Positions 9,127 to 17,157 of a stretch of 64,000 bases of DNA are shown here, piece after piece (within the stretch, counting starts at the first letter, position 1; each line of letters starts with the position of its first letter). This DNA comes from Flavobacterium oreochromis (GTDB taxonomy: Bacteria; Bacteroidota; Bacteroidia; Flavobacteriales; Flavobacteriaceae), in the NCBI RefSeq assembly GCF_019565455.1, contig NZ_CP067377.1, positions 1,426,001 through 1,490,000 on the forward strand, written 5' to 3'. A model generated the notes under the pieces. The model was not told where the DNA came from. It was given only the letters and a program-made list of their open reading frames with translations, and did not search any database. A program made the translations under genes and the position numbers.

Positions 9127-10541
9127 TTAAAGTTTTTGAATATCCAAGCTTTGAGTTGATTTCATCAGTTCTATTGCGGCTCTTCTTTGGTTGAATATGG
9201 CTGTTTGAAACTCTAATTCAGCCATCTGTAAGTCGTTTTCTGCCTCAATTAATTGATTCGATTTTATTAAGCCGTATTTAAACTCTTTTTCAGCTTGATT
9301 TAAAGCATTTTGGGCAATTTCTTTTGCTTTTGCTTTTAGATTTATTTGAGCATTAGCTATGTTGTAATTCGTTTGATTATTAGCTAAGTTTAAAGTTAAT
9401 TTTCGTTCTGCATCTGATTTTTTATTTTCTAAAATTTCTTTTTCAATTTTCGATTTTTCTACTTCATGACTGCCTTCATTTGCATCGAAAATCTCCCATT
9501 TAAAACCTAAGCCAACTTGAAAAATAGGAAAAAGATGCTTGTTTGTTAAGTTTGTATTTAATTTTTTATCGATATTGGGAATTAAGTTTTTTGAAGATGA
9601 TAAATGACCATTATAAAAGCCTAAATATGATAATGAAGTGGCTGCTTGTACTTTTGGGATCCACCATGTTTTATCTGCTTTTATTTTAGCATCTATAGCT
9701 TTCATTCCGTGATCCAAAGCTCTTAATTCAGCTCGATTTTCTATACTTGTATCAGAAATTATATAGTTTATTTTTTGTAGAGCAGGTTCTATTAGAGCAA
9801 TTTTTTTAGCTTCTATGCCGGTTAGAATATGTAAATGAATAATTAATAATTCTTTTTGCCTTCATATTCCACCATTTTTGAGTTAAGTGTGGCTTCTGCT
9901 AAATCTATTTTTTGATAATCATATTTTGTTATAAGGCCATACCCTAATGCTTTTTCTGCTAGTTTTTTGTTGGCATCTAATCTTTTTAGTCCTTCATTTA
10001 AGACTTTTTTAGATTCAATTAATAACGCGAACTGATCATAAGACTGTATGATTTGAGTTGTTATTTCGTCCTCGTTTTTTGTTTTAATAGCTATTGTTGC
10101 CTTGTTTTTTTCTTCAAGAGCTTCTTTCAGATGTTTTATTTTGCCTCCTGAATAAAGAAGAACTTTAGCATCGATTTTTGCAGATCCTTCAAATCCAGAT
10201 AGATTAAAATCGTTATCAAAAGCTCCTTCAGGAATATTTATCCCAGGAAAAATTGGATTTATGGGAGCAATGTCTATTGCTTTAGAGTGAGAAATACTCG
10301 TTATGTCAAGATAACCAGCTTTTCCAGATATATCTACTTTAGGTAAAAATACGTCCTTGAGCTTTTTCTGATTTAATGTAATTGTTTTTGATTCTAAAAC
10401 TTGATTTTTTATTGAAGCGTCTCTTTTTAAAGCTTCATTGATCAATGTCTCAAGGGTTGGGGCTTCTTGAGCATTAAGCATGAGAGGTATTAACAAAAGT
10501 AACCCAGAAATGATTTTCTTGTAATGTTCCATTTTTTTCAT
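9127..10541 (-). CDS. TolC family outer-membrane efflux protein (one frameshift)
   Basis: First gene of the efflux operon. Signal peptide MKKMEHYKKIISGLLLLIPLMLNAQ, with cleavage expected after NAQ. The two reading frames (9843-10541 and 9127-9717) join when one A is added to the 5-base run 9853-9857. The restored 471-residue protein has two OEP repeats of coiled-coil helices (for example LFNRTGN-free segments such as KKLAEKALGYGLITKYDYQK and NQAEKEFKYGLIKSNQLIEA), the classic paired TolC pattern. The bridging stretch (LIIHLHILTGIEAKKIAL) reads cleanly. Outer-membrane channel for the HlyD/ABC-2 pump. An FNR-type box lies 42 bases upstream of the ATG. Confidence 0.87.
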
Positions 10542-10582
10542 TTGATTTACATTGCAAAGTTTTAATTAAAAAACATTAAATC

Positions 10583-10600
10583 TTTTGATATATATCAAAA
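10583..10600 (-). promoter_or_regulatory. perfect FNR/CRP-family operator upstream of the efflux operon
   Basis: TTTTGATATATATCAAAA is an uninterrupted 18-base palindrome whose core is TTGAT-ATAT-ATCAA (10585-10598), the FNR consensus. On the minus strand a CTTTG (-7-like, weak upstream half) follows at 10555-10559. If transcription starts a few bases beyond that, the box centre (10591.5) falls close to -41, the class II activator position. The likely protein is the Crp/Fnr regulator at 6315-6876. Confidence 0.7.
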
Positions 10601-10690
10601 AAAGAAAGCCAAATGTTTAAAAATGGATATTTACAAAAATGTTATTATAGTCGTTAAATTTAATTTTTAAAAGTAAAATGACTTTTTAAT

Positions 10691-11254
10691 TTATTTCCAT
10701 TTTAAACTTTCCATTAAAATTTTAAGGTCATTTTTAATGTAGTGAGCTGCTGGTAATACAGAATCAAAATTAGGTTTCGCATAAAAATAAATGGACCCCA
10801 TTAAGAAATGTTTTGTGCTGTCAGTTACGTAAAACTGAGATTGAGAAGCAGCATTTCCTCCTACCTCGTAAAACATACCAAATTTTTTATGAGAAGAATT
10901 AATGTATGGTTGTTCAGTAATATTATCTGCTTTTACAACATGTTCGTAGGTTAGTTTTTGAGCATCACGTAAAAGTGTTTCTATGTTGTTTTGTACAGGA
11001 CGATAATTTAAATAAACAGTAGCCCTTAATTTTGGATAATCAATGTGAAAGTTACAATCTCCTTGATCTTTTATATTACTTAATGAATTGTATTGAAATT
11101 CATATCCACACGCTTTTTTGAAGTCTATATAATGTGCTGTTGGGTATTCTAGGCTTAAATAGGCTTTAGGTTTGGGCATACTTTCCTCTTTGCAGTTTAT
11201 TGTTGTTGTAAAAACTATTAATGCAAGTAAAAGTCTTTTTATGCTTTTATTCAT
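10691..11254 (-). CDS. gldD: gliding motility lipoprotein GldD
   Basis: 187 residues, matching GldD in length and sequence (PKAYLSLEYPTAHYIDF, CNFHIDYPKLRATVYLNYRPV, GNAASQSQFYVTDSTKHFLMG). The signal MNKSIKRLLLALIVFTTTIN is followed by Cys21 in a lipobox, so it is a lipid-anchored envelope protein. GldD is required for gliding and for the linked type IX secretion system in F. johnsoniae. It follows ssb after 3 bases. In F. johnsoniae, as I recall, gldE lies between ssb and gldD; here it is absent. Confidence 0.92.
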   Translation of the reverse strand: MNKSIKRLLLALIVFTTTINCKEESMPKPKAYLSLEYPTAHYIDFKKACGYEFQYNSLSNIKDQGDCNFHIDYPKLRATVYLNYRPVQNNIETLLRDAQKLTYEHVVKADNITEQPYINSSHKKFGMFYEVGGNAASQSQFYVTDSTKHFLMGSIYFYAKPNFDSVLPAAHYIKNDLKILMESLKWK

Positions 11255-11257
11255 ATT

Positions 11258-11680
11258 TTAAAAAGGTAAATCGTTTTCTATTGGATTGTCAAAATTAGCA
11301 CTTTTAGGCGTTTCTGACGAATTTTTAAACGATTCAGAGTCTTTTTTTGTGTTTAGAAAAGTAAATTCCGTTACTTGAATCTCTGTTGTGTACTTAGTTG
11401 ATCCATCTTCAGCTTGCCATTGTCTGGATTTGATACGTCCTTCAACATATATTTTGTCTCCTTTTGTTAAGTATTTTTCACAAATTTCAGCAGCCTTATT
11501 TCGTACTACAACATTGTGCCATTCTGTAGAAGTAATTTTTTCCCCAGTCGTTTTGTTAATGTATATGTCATTAGTCGCTAATGGAAATCGGCCAATGCAG
11601 TTACCACCATCAAAATAGTGCATTTTTACTTCGTCTCCTAAATGCCCAATTAGCATTACTTTGTTTAGTGTTCCGTTCAT
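11258..11680 (-). CDS. ssb: single-stranded DNA-binding protein
   Basis: 140 residues. OB-fold at about 1-110 (MNGTLNKVMLIGHLGDEV, STEWHNVVVRNKAAEICEKY, KGDKIYVEGRIKSRQW), a short disordered Ser/Lys linker, and the acidic tip NDLPF that recruits repair and replication partners. It lies between mutY and gldD in one transcription unit. It differs slightly from housekeeping SSBs (GDEVKMHYFDGGNCIGRF), as expected of this mutY-linked copy; the genome may hold another. Confidence 0.93.
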   Translation of the reverse strand: MNGTLNKVMLIGHLGDEVKMHYFDGGNCIGRFPLATNDIYINKTTGEKITSTEWHNVVVRNKAAEICEKYLTKGDKIYVEGRIKSRQWQAEDGSTKYTTEIQVTEFTFLNTKKDSESFKNSSETPKSANFDNPIENDLPF

Positions 11681-11716
11681 AATGGCTTATATTTAGTACC
11701 AAATATAGTTAAATTT

Positions 11717-12748
11717 TTAATATACTGTTCTTTCTAAAAAATTATGAATTACAATAGGGGTAGGGAGCTCCTTTAATTCTTTATAAGCTAAGCCTGTTTC
11801 GTGTTCGTGATCTATTTTTATTATCCAAAAATTGATGTCTAAATTTTGATGAGATAGCTTGTGATTAGTCTGTTCGTGTTCTAGAAGTAAAATGCTTTTA
11901 ATGTTAGTATATGATTCTAAAATACGATTTTTAATTTCATCTGTTTTTTCCTTTTTAAATGTTTCGATTAAAGGTAATTCATATAAATTTTGCCAAATCC
12001 CTTTTGTTGTTCTTTGCTGATATAATGCCTTTTGATTTTGGTCAATAACCAATAAATAATGAAAATATCGATTTGTTATTTTTGTTTTTTTTGTTTTGAC
12101 TGGTAGATTTCCTATCTTGTTAGTACTTAATGCGTAACAACTATTTTGAAGTGGACAAATAGTACAGGTTGGATTTTGAGGGACGCATTGTAATGCGCCA
12201 AATTCCATAATTGCTTGATTAAATTGAGCAGGTTCATTAGGATTAATAACTTCTGAGGCTAATTGAAAAAAAGTTTTTTTTGTTTTAGGTAAACTAATGT
12301 CTAGATCTAGTCCAAAATAACGAGCAATTACACGATATACATTGCCGTCTATAACAGGAACACATTCATTGAACGAAAAAGAGGCAATAGCAGCGGCTGT
12401 ATATTCTCCAATTCCTTTTAATTTTTGAAGATCTTTATAGTTGTTTGGGAATATACCGTTGTTATGTTCTGTTAAGTGTTTAGCTGTAGTATGAAGGTTT
12501 CGGGCTCTAGAATAATAGCCTAAGCCTTGCCATAATTTGAGCACATCTTGCTCTTCAGCTTCTGCTAAATCTTGTATTTTTGGGTACTGTTTTGTAAATG
12601 CTTTGTAATATGGAAGGCCTTGACTTACACGGGTTTGTTGTAATATTATTTCAGATAGCCAGATTAAGTATGGATCTGTTGTCTTACGCCAAGGTAAATC
12701 TCTTTTATGTTGTTGATACCAAGCTATAATTGTATCGCTAAAATTCAT
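11717..12748 (-). CDS. mutY: A/G-specific adenine glycosylase
   Basis: 343 residues. MutY removes adenine mispaired with 8-oxoguanine. Visible: the catalytic Glu in WLSEIILQQTRV, the helix-hairpin-helix LKGIGEYTAAAIASF, the catalytic Asp in VPVIDGNVYRV, and the [4Fe-4S] loop CVPQNPTCTICPLQNSC (C-x6-C-x2-C-x5-C). A Nudix-like C-terminal domain that reads 8-oxoG covers about 230-340. First gene of mutY-ssb-gldD, divergent from hup. Confidence 0.95.
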   Translation of the reverse strand: MNFSDTIIAWYQQHKRDLPWRKTTDPYLIWLSEIILQQTRVSQGLPYYKAFTKQYPKIQDLAEAEEQDVLKLWQGLGYYSRARNLHTTAKHLTEHNNGIFPNNYKDLQKLKGIGEYTAAAIASFSFNECVPVIDGNVYRVIARYFGLDLDISLPKTKKTFFQLASEVINPNEPAQFNQAIMEFGALQCVPQNPTCTICPLQNSCYALSTNKIGNLPVKTKKTKITNRYFHYLLVIDQNQKALYQQRTTKGIWQNLYELPLIETFKKEKTDEIKNRILESYTNIKSILLLEHEQTNHKLSHQNLDINFWIIKIDHEHETGLAYKELKELPTPIVIHNFLERTVY

Positions 12749-12765
12749 GTTCTTAAATTGGTACG

Positions 12766-12773
12766 CAAAAATA
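12766..12773 (-). promoter_or_regulatory. -7 element for mutY
   Basis: Minus-strand TATTTTTG (TAnnTTTG), 18 bases before the mutY ATG. The upstream TTG is not at a standard distance, so this is a partial match. Confidence 0.4.
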
Positions 12774-12807
12774 ATTCTTTATGTGATTAAATTTTAATCA
12801 ATTATAC

Positions 12808-12839
12808 TTGAATTATTCTTTTTTTTATTTCTATATTTG
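12808..12839 (+). promoter_or_regulatory. Bacteroidota-type promoter of the HU gene
   Basis: TTG 12808-12810, 21-base spacer, TATATTTG 12832-12839, then 40 bases to the ATG. Same -7 sequence as the rplU promoter. Confidence 0.65.
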
Positions 12840-12879
12840 CAAACTCAAAAAAATGCAATAAACTTAATTATTATATAAA

Positions 12880-13188
12880 ATGACAAAAGCAGATATCGTA
12901 GCTAAAATTGCTGATAAATTAGGCTTAGAAAAAGGAGATGTTCAGGCTACAGTAGAGTCTTTTATGGACGAAGTTAAAAATTCGTTAGAAACAGGTGATA
13001 ATGTTTATTTGAGAGGGTTCGGAAGTTTTATTATTAAAACAAGAGCGGAAAAAACAGGTAGAAATATTTCTAAAAACACAACTATCAAAATTCCAGCTCA
13101 CAATATCCCAGCTTTTAAACCTGCAAAAGTATTTGTTGAAGGAGTAAAAGAAAAAGTTAACGTAGAAGTATTAGAAGAATCGAAATAA
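12880..13188 (+). CDS. hup: HU family DNA-binding protein
   Basis: 102 residues. HU dimers bend and compact DNA. MTKADIVAKIADKLGLEKGDV, LRGFGSFIIKTRAEKTGRNI and TIKIPAHNIPAFKPAKVF cover the helical base and the DNA-embracing arms with the intercalating Pro (IPAHN). A short acidic tail (VNVEVLEESK) follows. It lies 25 bases before a small basic protein gene, and the pair shares one terminator. Confidence 0.95.
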   Translation: MTKADIVAKIADKLGLEKGDVQATVESFMDEVKNSLETGDNVYLRGFGSFIIKTRAEKTGRNISKNTTIKIPAHNIPAFKPAKVFVEGVKEKVNVEVLEESK

Positions 13189-13213
13189 TTATTAACATAA
13201 AACCAACAAAGTT

Positions 13214-13306
13214 ATGCCAAGTGGTAAGAAAAGAAAAAGACATAAGGTAGCGACTCACAAACGTAAAAAGAGAGCGAGAGCTAATCGTCATAAAAAGAAA
13301 AAGTAG
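13214..13306 (+). CDS. 30-residue Lys/Arg-rich protein, possible ribosomal protein
   Basis: ATG at 13214 encodes MPSGKKRKRHKVATHKRKKR followed by ARANRHKKKK: 30 residues, more than half Lys/Arg/His. I recall this sequence as strongly conserved between hup and rng in Bacteroidota, usually unannotated because it is so short. The composition is that of a ribosomal protein; it could be the Bacteroidota-specific large-subunit protein bL38 or a Thx-like peptide, but I cannot confirm either. Its stop codon lies inside the stem of the terminator that follows. Confidence 0.75.
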   Translation: MPSGKKRKRHKVATHKRKKRARANRHKKKK

Positions 13307-13324
13307 TTCTTAAACTACTTTTTT
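13301..13324 (+). terminator. terminator after hup and the small basic gene
   Basis: AAGTAGTT (13301-13308), loop CTTA, AACTACTT (13313-13320), then TTTT. The first arm contains the TAG stop of the small basic gene. Confidence 0.75.
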
Positions 13325-13478
13325 CTTTTTAAACGTTCATTGAAAATGAGATTTATGATGATTGATTAATAAATATTGATTTTAGAATATTCTGAGATCT
13401 CTATTTTAAAATTAATATCTTAAATCCTGCGGGTTAATTGCCTGTAAAAGAAATGTTTAATCCATCCTTACAATTAGC

Positions 13479-13547
13479 ATGAGCTATAGATGTTTTGTCT
13501 GTTGCTTATTGTCAAAAAGTTGGGATAAAAATTTACGCCGTGAATAA
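13479..13547 (+). CDS. 22-codon leader ORF overlapping the RNase E/G start
   Basis: ATG at 13479 opens MSYRCFVCCLLSKSWDKNLR plus RE. Its TAA (13545-13547) falls just past the GTG start of rng (13540) in another frame. The overlap is 8 bases, a common arrangement for translational coupling. It has three Cys in its first nine residues. Nothing else supports expression; it may be chance. Confidence 0.3.
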   Translation: MSYRCFVCCLLSKSWDKNLRRE

Positions 13548-15087
13548 AGAACTAATTATTAGATCAAGTGAGAGTGCTGTAGATTTTGCCTTATTAAAAG
13601 ATGGAAAACTAATAGAATTACATAAAGATGAAGATAATTCAGGGGCATTTCAAGTAGGAGATATCTATATCGCAAAAATTAGAAAACCAGTAGCAGGACT
13701 TAATGCTGCATTTGTTAATTTAGGTTTTGATAAAGATGCTTTCCTACATTATCATGATTTAGGTCCTAATTTATCTTCTCAATTGAAATTTATTAAACAA
13801 GTATGCACAGGTAAATTCAACGATTTTTTCCTAAAAACGTTTCAGTTTGAGCCTGAGATTGATAAAAATGGTGTTATAACAGATGTGTTAAATGCTAATC
13901 AGTCAATTTTAGTTCAAGTTGTAAAAGAACCAATATCTACCAAAGGGCCTCGAATTAGTTCAGAATTATCCCTAGCTGGTAGATACATCGTTTTAGTTCC
14001 TTTTTCTGAAAGAGTATCTGTTTCTCAGAAAATACACTCAAAAGAAGAGAAAGAACGATTAAAACGTCTGGTATTATCCATCAAGCCAAAAGGCTTTGGG
14101 GTTATTGTACGTACAGTAGCCGAGGGCAAAAAAGTAGCCGAAATTGACAAAGATTTACAAAATTTGTTAGACAAATGGTCTGCAATGTGTAAACGAATTC
14201 CAACGGCTCATCATCCATCTAGAGTGTTAGGTGAATTAAATAGGGCTTCTTCTATTTTAAGAGATGTATTTAATGATACTTTTACATCAATCTTGACAGA
14301 TGATGAACAGTTGTTACAAGAAACTAAGGAGTATTTACAAGAAATAGCTCCTGGAAAAGAATCAATCGTTAAACTCTATAATTCAAAAGAGATTCCTCTT
14401 TTTGAAAAATACGGAATAGAACGTCAAATCAAAACCTCTTTTGGTAAAACTGTTTCGATGAGTAAAGGAGCTTATTTGATTATTGAGCATACAGAAGCTA
14501 TGCACGTTATTGATGTAAATAGCGGTAATAGGTCAAATAAAGCCACTTCTCAGGAAGATACAGCTTTAGAAGTTAATTTAATTGCAGCTGCTGAAGTAGC
14601 GCGTCAATTAAGACTTCGTGATATGGGAGGGATTATTGTAGTTGATTTTATTGATATGCAAAATCCTGATAACCGTAAAGTTTTATTTGATTTCTTAAAA
14701 GAAGAAATGAGTGATGATAAAGCAAAACATAAAATCTTACCTCCAAGTAAATTTGGTCTTGTGCAGATAACGCGCCAGCGTGTTCGACCAGAGGTGAGTA
14801 TTAAAACTCGAGAAGAAGATCCAAATAATGAAAATGGAGAAATTGATGCTCCTATTGCTATTATAGATAAAATAACTTCTGAGTTAGAAAGAATTATTAA
14901 GAAGTATAAAAAGGTGCGTTTGCACGTGCATCCGTTTATTGCTGCTTACCTTACAAAAGGTTTTCCATCTATACGTTCAAAATGGCTTTTTGAACATAAA
15001 AAATGGGTTAAAATCATACCGCGTGATGCATACACGTATTTAGAATATAGGTTTTTAGATGAAACTGGAAATCCTGTAGAAGATTAA
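13540..15087 (+). CDS. rng: ribonuclease E/G family endoribonuclease
   Basis: 515 residues from the GTG at 13540 (VNKELIIRSSESAVDFALLK). A longer in-frame start at 13495 would be TTG and adds MSVAYCQKVGIKIYA, unlike the family, so I prefer 13540. The S1 domain lies at about 20-125; the RNase H-like catalytic core carries the two metal-binding Asp residues in MHVIDVNSGN and GGIIVVDFIDM. It lacks the long C-terminal degradosome scaffold of E. coli RNase E, so it is RNase G-like. Role: rRNA maturation and mRNA decay. It sits 233 bases after the small basic gene, downstream of a terminator that may be leaky. Confidence 0.92.
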   Translation: MNKELIIRSSESAVDFALLKDGKLIELHKDEDNSGAFQVGDIYIAKIRKPVAGLNAAFVNLGFDKDAFLHYHDLGPNLSSQLKFIKQVCTGKFNDFFLKTFQFEPEIDKNGVITDVLNANQSILVQVVKEPISTKGPRISSELSLAGRYIVLVPFSERVSVSQKIHSKEEKERLKRLVLSIKPKGFGVIVRTVAEGKKVAEIDKDLQNLLDKWSAMCKRIPTAHHPSRVLGELNRASSILRDVFNDTFTSILTDDEQLLQETKEYLQEIAPGKESIVKLYNSKEIPLFEKYGIERQIKTSFGKTVSMSKGAYLIIEHTEAMHVIDVNSGNRSNKATSQEDTALEVNLIAAAEVARQLRLRDMGGIIVVDFIDMQNPDNRKVLFDFLKEEMSDDKAKHKILPPSKFGLVQITRQRVRPEVSIKTREEDPNNENGEIDAPIAIIDKITSELERIIKKYKKVRLHVHPFIAAYLTKGFPSIRSKWLFEHKKWVKIIPRDAYTYLEYRFLDETGNPVED

Positions 15088-15090
15088 TGA

Positions 15091-15122
15091 AAAAACCACT
15101 TAGAATGCTAAGTGGTTTTTTT
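15091..15122 (+). terminator. strong terminator after rng
   Basis: Perfect 13-bp stem AAAAACCACTTAG / CTAAGTGGTTTTT with AATG loop; T tract 15116-15122. Because the A-rich 5' arm mirrors it, it can also work on the minus strand. Confidence 0.93.
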
Positions 15123-15189
15123 GTGTCCTTAAAAATTGTTTAGAATGAATAAAAATAACAGTTATTTGGTCGATTTTCTTCTACAAAAA

Positions 15190-15219
15190 TTGATATTTCG
15201 CCTTACGACCTTATCTTTG
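15190..15219 (+). promoter_or_regulatory. promoter of the nuo operon
   Basis: TTG 15190-15192, 19-base spacer, TATCTTTG 15212-15219, 24 bases before nuoA. No other promoter of this quality was noticed inside the operon. Confidence 0.75.
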
Positions 15220-15243
15220 TAGCTTGGATTAATTATCATAATT

Positions 15244-15597
15244 ATGCAATCAAATCAACTGGATTTTATACCTATTCTAATGCAAGTAGGGTTAGCTGTT
15301 GGGTTTGTGGGAGCTACTATCTTTATTTCAGGATTGTTAGGGCCTAAACGTCATTCAGCTAATAAAGATAAAAACTTCGAGTGTGGTATTGAATCAATAG
15401 GTAATGCTCGTATTCCTTTCTCAGTAAAGTATTTCTTAGTTGCTATTTTATTCGTATTATTTGATGTCGAGGTGATCTTTATGTATCCTTGGGCTGTGAA
15501 TTTTCGTGAGATGGGAATGGACGGATTAGTGAAAATGGGACTCTTCATGTTCTTATTGGTAGTAGGTTTCTACTATGTAATCAAGAAAAAGGATTAG
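15244..15597 (+). CDS. nuoA: NADH-quinone oxidoreductase subunit A
   Basis: 117 residues, three membrane helices (about 9-31, 59-80, 91-112). The conserved loop KNFECGIESIGNARIPFSVKYF between helices 1 and 2 contains the Cys that marks the quinone-site loop. First gene of the complex I operon; nuoB follows after 88 bases that hold only AT-rich sequence with short direct repeats (AATTCA/AATTC). Confidence 0.96.
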   Translation: MQSNQLDFIPILMQVGLAVGFVGATIFISGLLGPKRHSANKDKNFECGIESIGNARIPFSVKYFLVAILFVLFDVEVIFMYPWAVNFREMGMDGLVKMGLFMFLLVVGFYYVIKKKD

Positions 15598-15685
15598 AGT
15601 GGGAATAGTGAATTTATTTTAAATGATGGATTTTAAAAGAGAAAACTAGTTAAAATTCAGAGTTCAAAATTCAAAATAATCTAAA

Positions 15686-16237
15686 ATGAGTGATTCATCA
15701 AAATATAACACAGTAGCAGCACCCGATGGATATGTGGGTGAAGGTTTTTTTGCTACTAAATTAAGCGATGTAGTAGGTTTAGCTCGTGCTAATTCCTTAT
15801 GGCCATTGCCATTTGCTACCTCTTGTTGCGGTATTGAATTTATGGCAACGGCAGGTGCGCATTATGACGTTGCGCGTTTCGGTATGGAACGTATGAGTTT
15901 TTCTCCAAGACAAGCCGATATGTTATTAGTAATGGGAACTATTTCTAAAAAAATGGCTCCCATTTTACGTCAAGTATATGAGCAAATGTCAGAACCAAAA
16001 TGGGTTATAGCTGTAGGAGCTTGTGCTTCTTCAGGTGGAGTGTTCGATACATATTCAGTTTTACAAGGAATCGATAAAGTAATTCCTGTAGATGTTTACG
16101 TACCAGGTTGCCCACCTAGACCAGAACAAATATTAGACGGAATTATGCGTTTACAAGACATTGTAAAAAATGAATCAGTACGTCGTCGTAGCTCAGAAGA
16201 ATATAAAGAATTATTAGGTTCTTATAACATCAAATAA
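15686..16237 (+). CDS. nuoB: NADH-quinone oxidoreductase subunit B
   Basis: 183 residues. Carries the terminal [4Fe-4S] cluster N2 that passes electrons to quinone: [12 protein letters not shown] (tandem Cys), GACASSGG and VPGCPPRPE supply the ligands. Peripheral arm subunit. nuoC starts 1 base after the stop. Confidence 0.97.
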   Translation: MSDSSKYNTVAAPDGYVGEGFFATKLSDVVGLARANSLWPLPFATSCCGIEFMATAGAHYDVARFGMERMSFSPRQADMLLVMGTISKKMAPILRQVYEQMSEPKWVIAVGACASSGGVFDTYSVLQGIDKVIPVDVYVPGCPPRPEQILDGIMRLQDIVKNESVRRRSSEEYKELLGSYNIK

Positions 16238-16238
16238 T

Positions 16239-16760
16239 ATGGCATTAGAGAACGCTGTTATTCAACAAAAATTAATTGACCAATTTGGATTAAAAGTATC
16301 TGAGTTCGTTGAAATTCATAATATATTAACTTTCGAAGTAGCTCCAGAGGCTATTTTAGAAATAATGAAATTCTTAAAAGAAGATGCTACTTTGCGTTTC
16401 AACTTTTTAACCGATGTATGTGGAGTACATTACCCTGAATATGATTCAAATCGTCAATTAGGAGTAGTTTACCACATGCATAATTGGATTGATGGAGTTA
16501 GAATACGTATCAAATGTTTCTTACCTATTTCAAATCCAGAAATAGACTCGGTTACCTCACTGTTCTTAGGAGCTAACTGGCAAGAACGTGAAACGTACGA
16601 CTTTTACGGAATTACTTTCAAAGGACATCCACAATTAAAACGTATTTTAAATATGGATGAAATGACTGTATTCCCACTTCGTAAAGAATTCCCATTAGAA
16701 GACGGAGGTCGTACAGATAAAGATGACCGTTTCTTTGGAAGAACACAACATAATTGTTAG
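16239..16760 (+). CDS. nuoC: NADH-quinone oxidoreductase subunit C
   Basis: 173 residues, 30-kDa subunit family. Conserved WQERETYDFYGITFKGHPQLKR-type block near residue 110-130 and RKEFPLEDGGR near the end. nuoC and nuoD are separate genes here, unlike E. coli where they are fused, and a lipoprotein gene stands between them. Confidence 0.95.
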   Translation: MALENAVIQQKLIDQFGLKVSEFVEIHNILTFEVAPEAILEIMKFLKEDATLRFNFLTDVCGVHYPEYDSNRQLGVVYHMHNWIDGVRIRIKCFLPISNPEIDSVTSLFLGANWQERETYDFYGITFKGHPQLKRILNMDEMTVFPLRKEFPLEDGGRTDKDDRFFGRTQHNC

Positions 16761-16765
16761 TTAGT

Positions 16766-17149
16766 ATGAGAAGAATTATTGTAACTTTTAGTTCGGTTTT
16801 GTTATTACTTTTGGTTTCTTGTAGTGGATCAGATACTTATAGAGGAAAATGGAAAGCATTGGATTCTAAGGGTGAGAAATTTGAAATAAATTTTGATGCT
16901 AAAAATTTTACAGTTAAAGACAGTAAAGGTCAAATTTCTAAATATGAATATTCTCAAAATCAAGTTTCAATTGAAAATTCGGTTGAAACGTATGGAATTC
17001 AATTAGAAGACGGAAGAACATACCATATTAATTTTCCAATTGCTTCTTCGGAGGAAGTAGGATTGATAAAAGACAGTAATGAAAATCCTATCTATACAAT
17101 TGCAAGAAAGGACTATACTAGTTACGAAGATATTTTTAAATTAAAATAA
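16766..17149 (+). CDS. small predicted lipoprotein inside the nuo operon
   Basis: 127 residues. MRRIIVTFSSVLLLLLVSC is a lipoprotein signal with Cys19, followed by a soluble, beta-rich looking domain (DTYRGKWKALDSKGEKFEIN, lipocalin-like 'GKW' opening). The start is the ATG at 16766, 5 bases after nuoC; the TTG at 16754 overlaps nuoC and adds nothing. nuoD follows 8 bases later. No known complex I subunit resembles it. Codon use looks like its neighbours. It may be an inserted passenger or a lineage-specific envelope protein made together with complex I; function unknown. Confidence 0.8.
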   Translation: MRRIIVTFSSVLLLLLVSCSGSDTYRGKWKALDSKGEKFEINFDAKNFTVKDSKGQISKYEYSQNQVSIENSVETYGIQLEDGRTYHINFPIASSEEVGLIKDSNENPIYTIARKDYTSYEDIFKLK

Positions 17150-17157
17150 TTCTATAA

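Noticed and set aside
13495..13539. Upstream TTG start for RNase E/G
   Set aside because: The extra 15 residues do not look like the family; GTG at 13540 gives the expected N-terminus.
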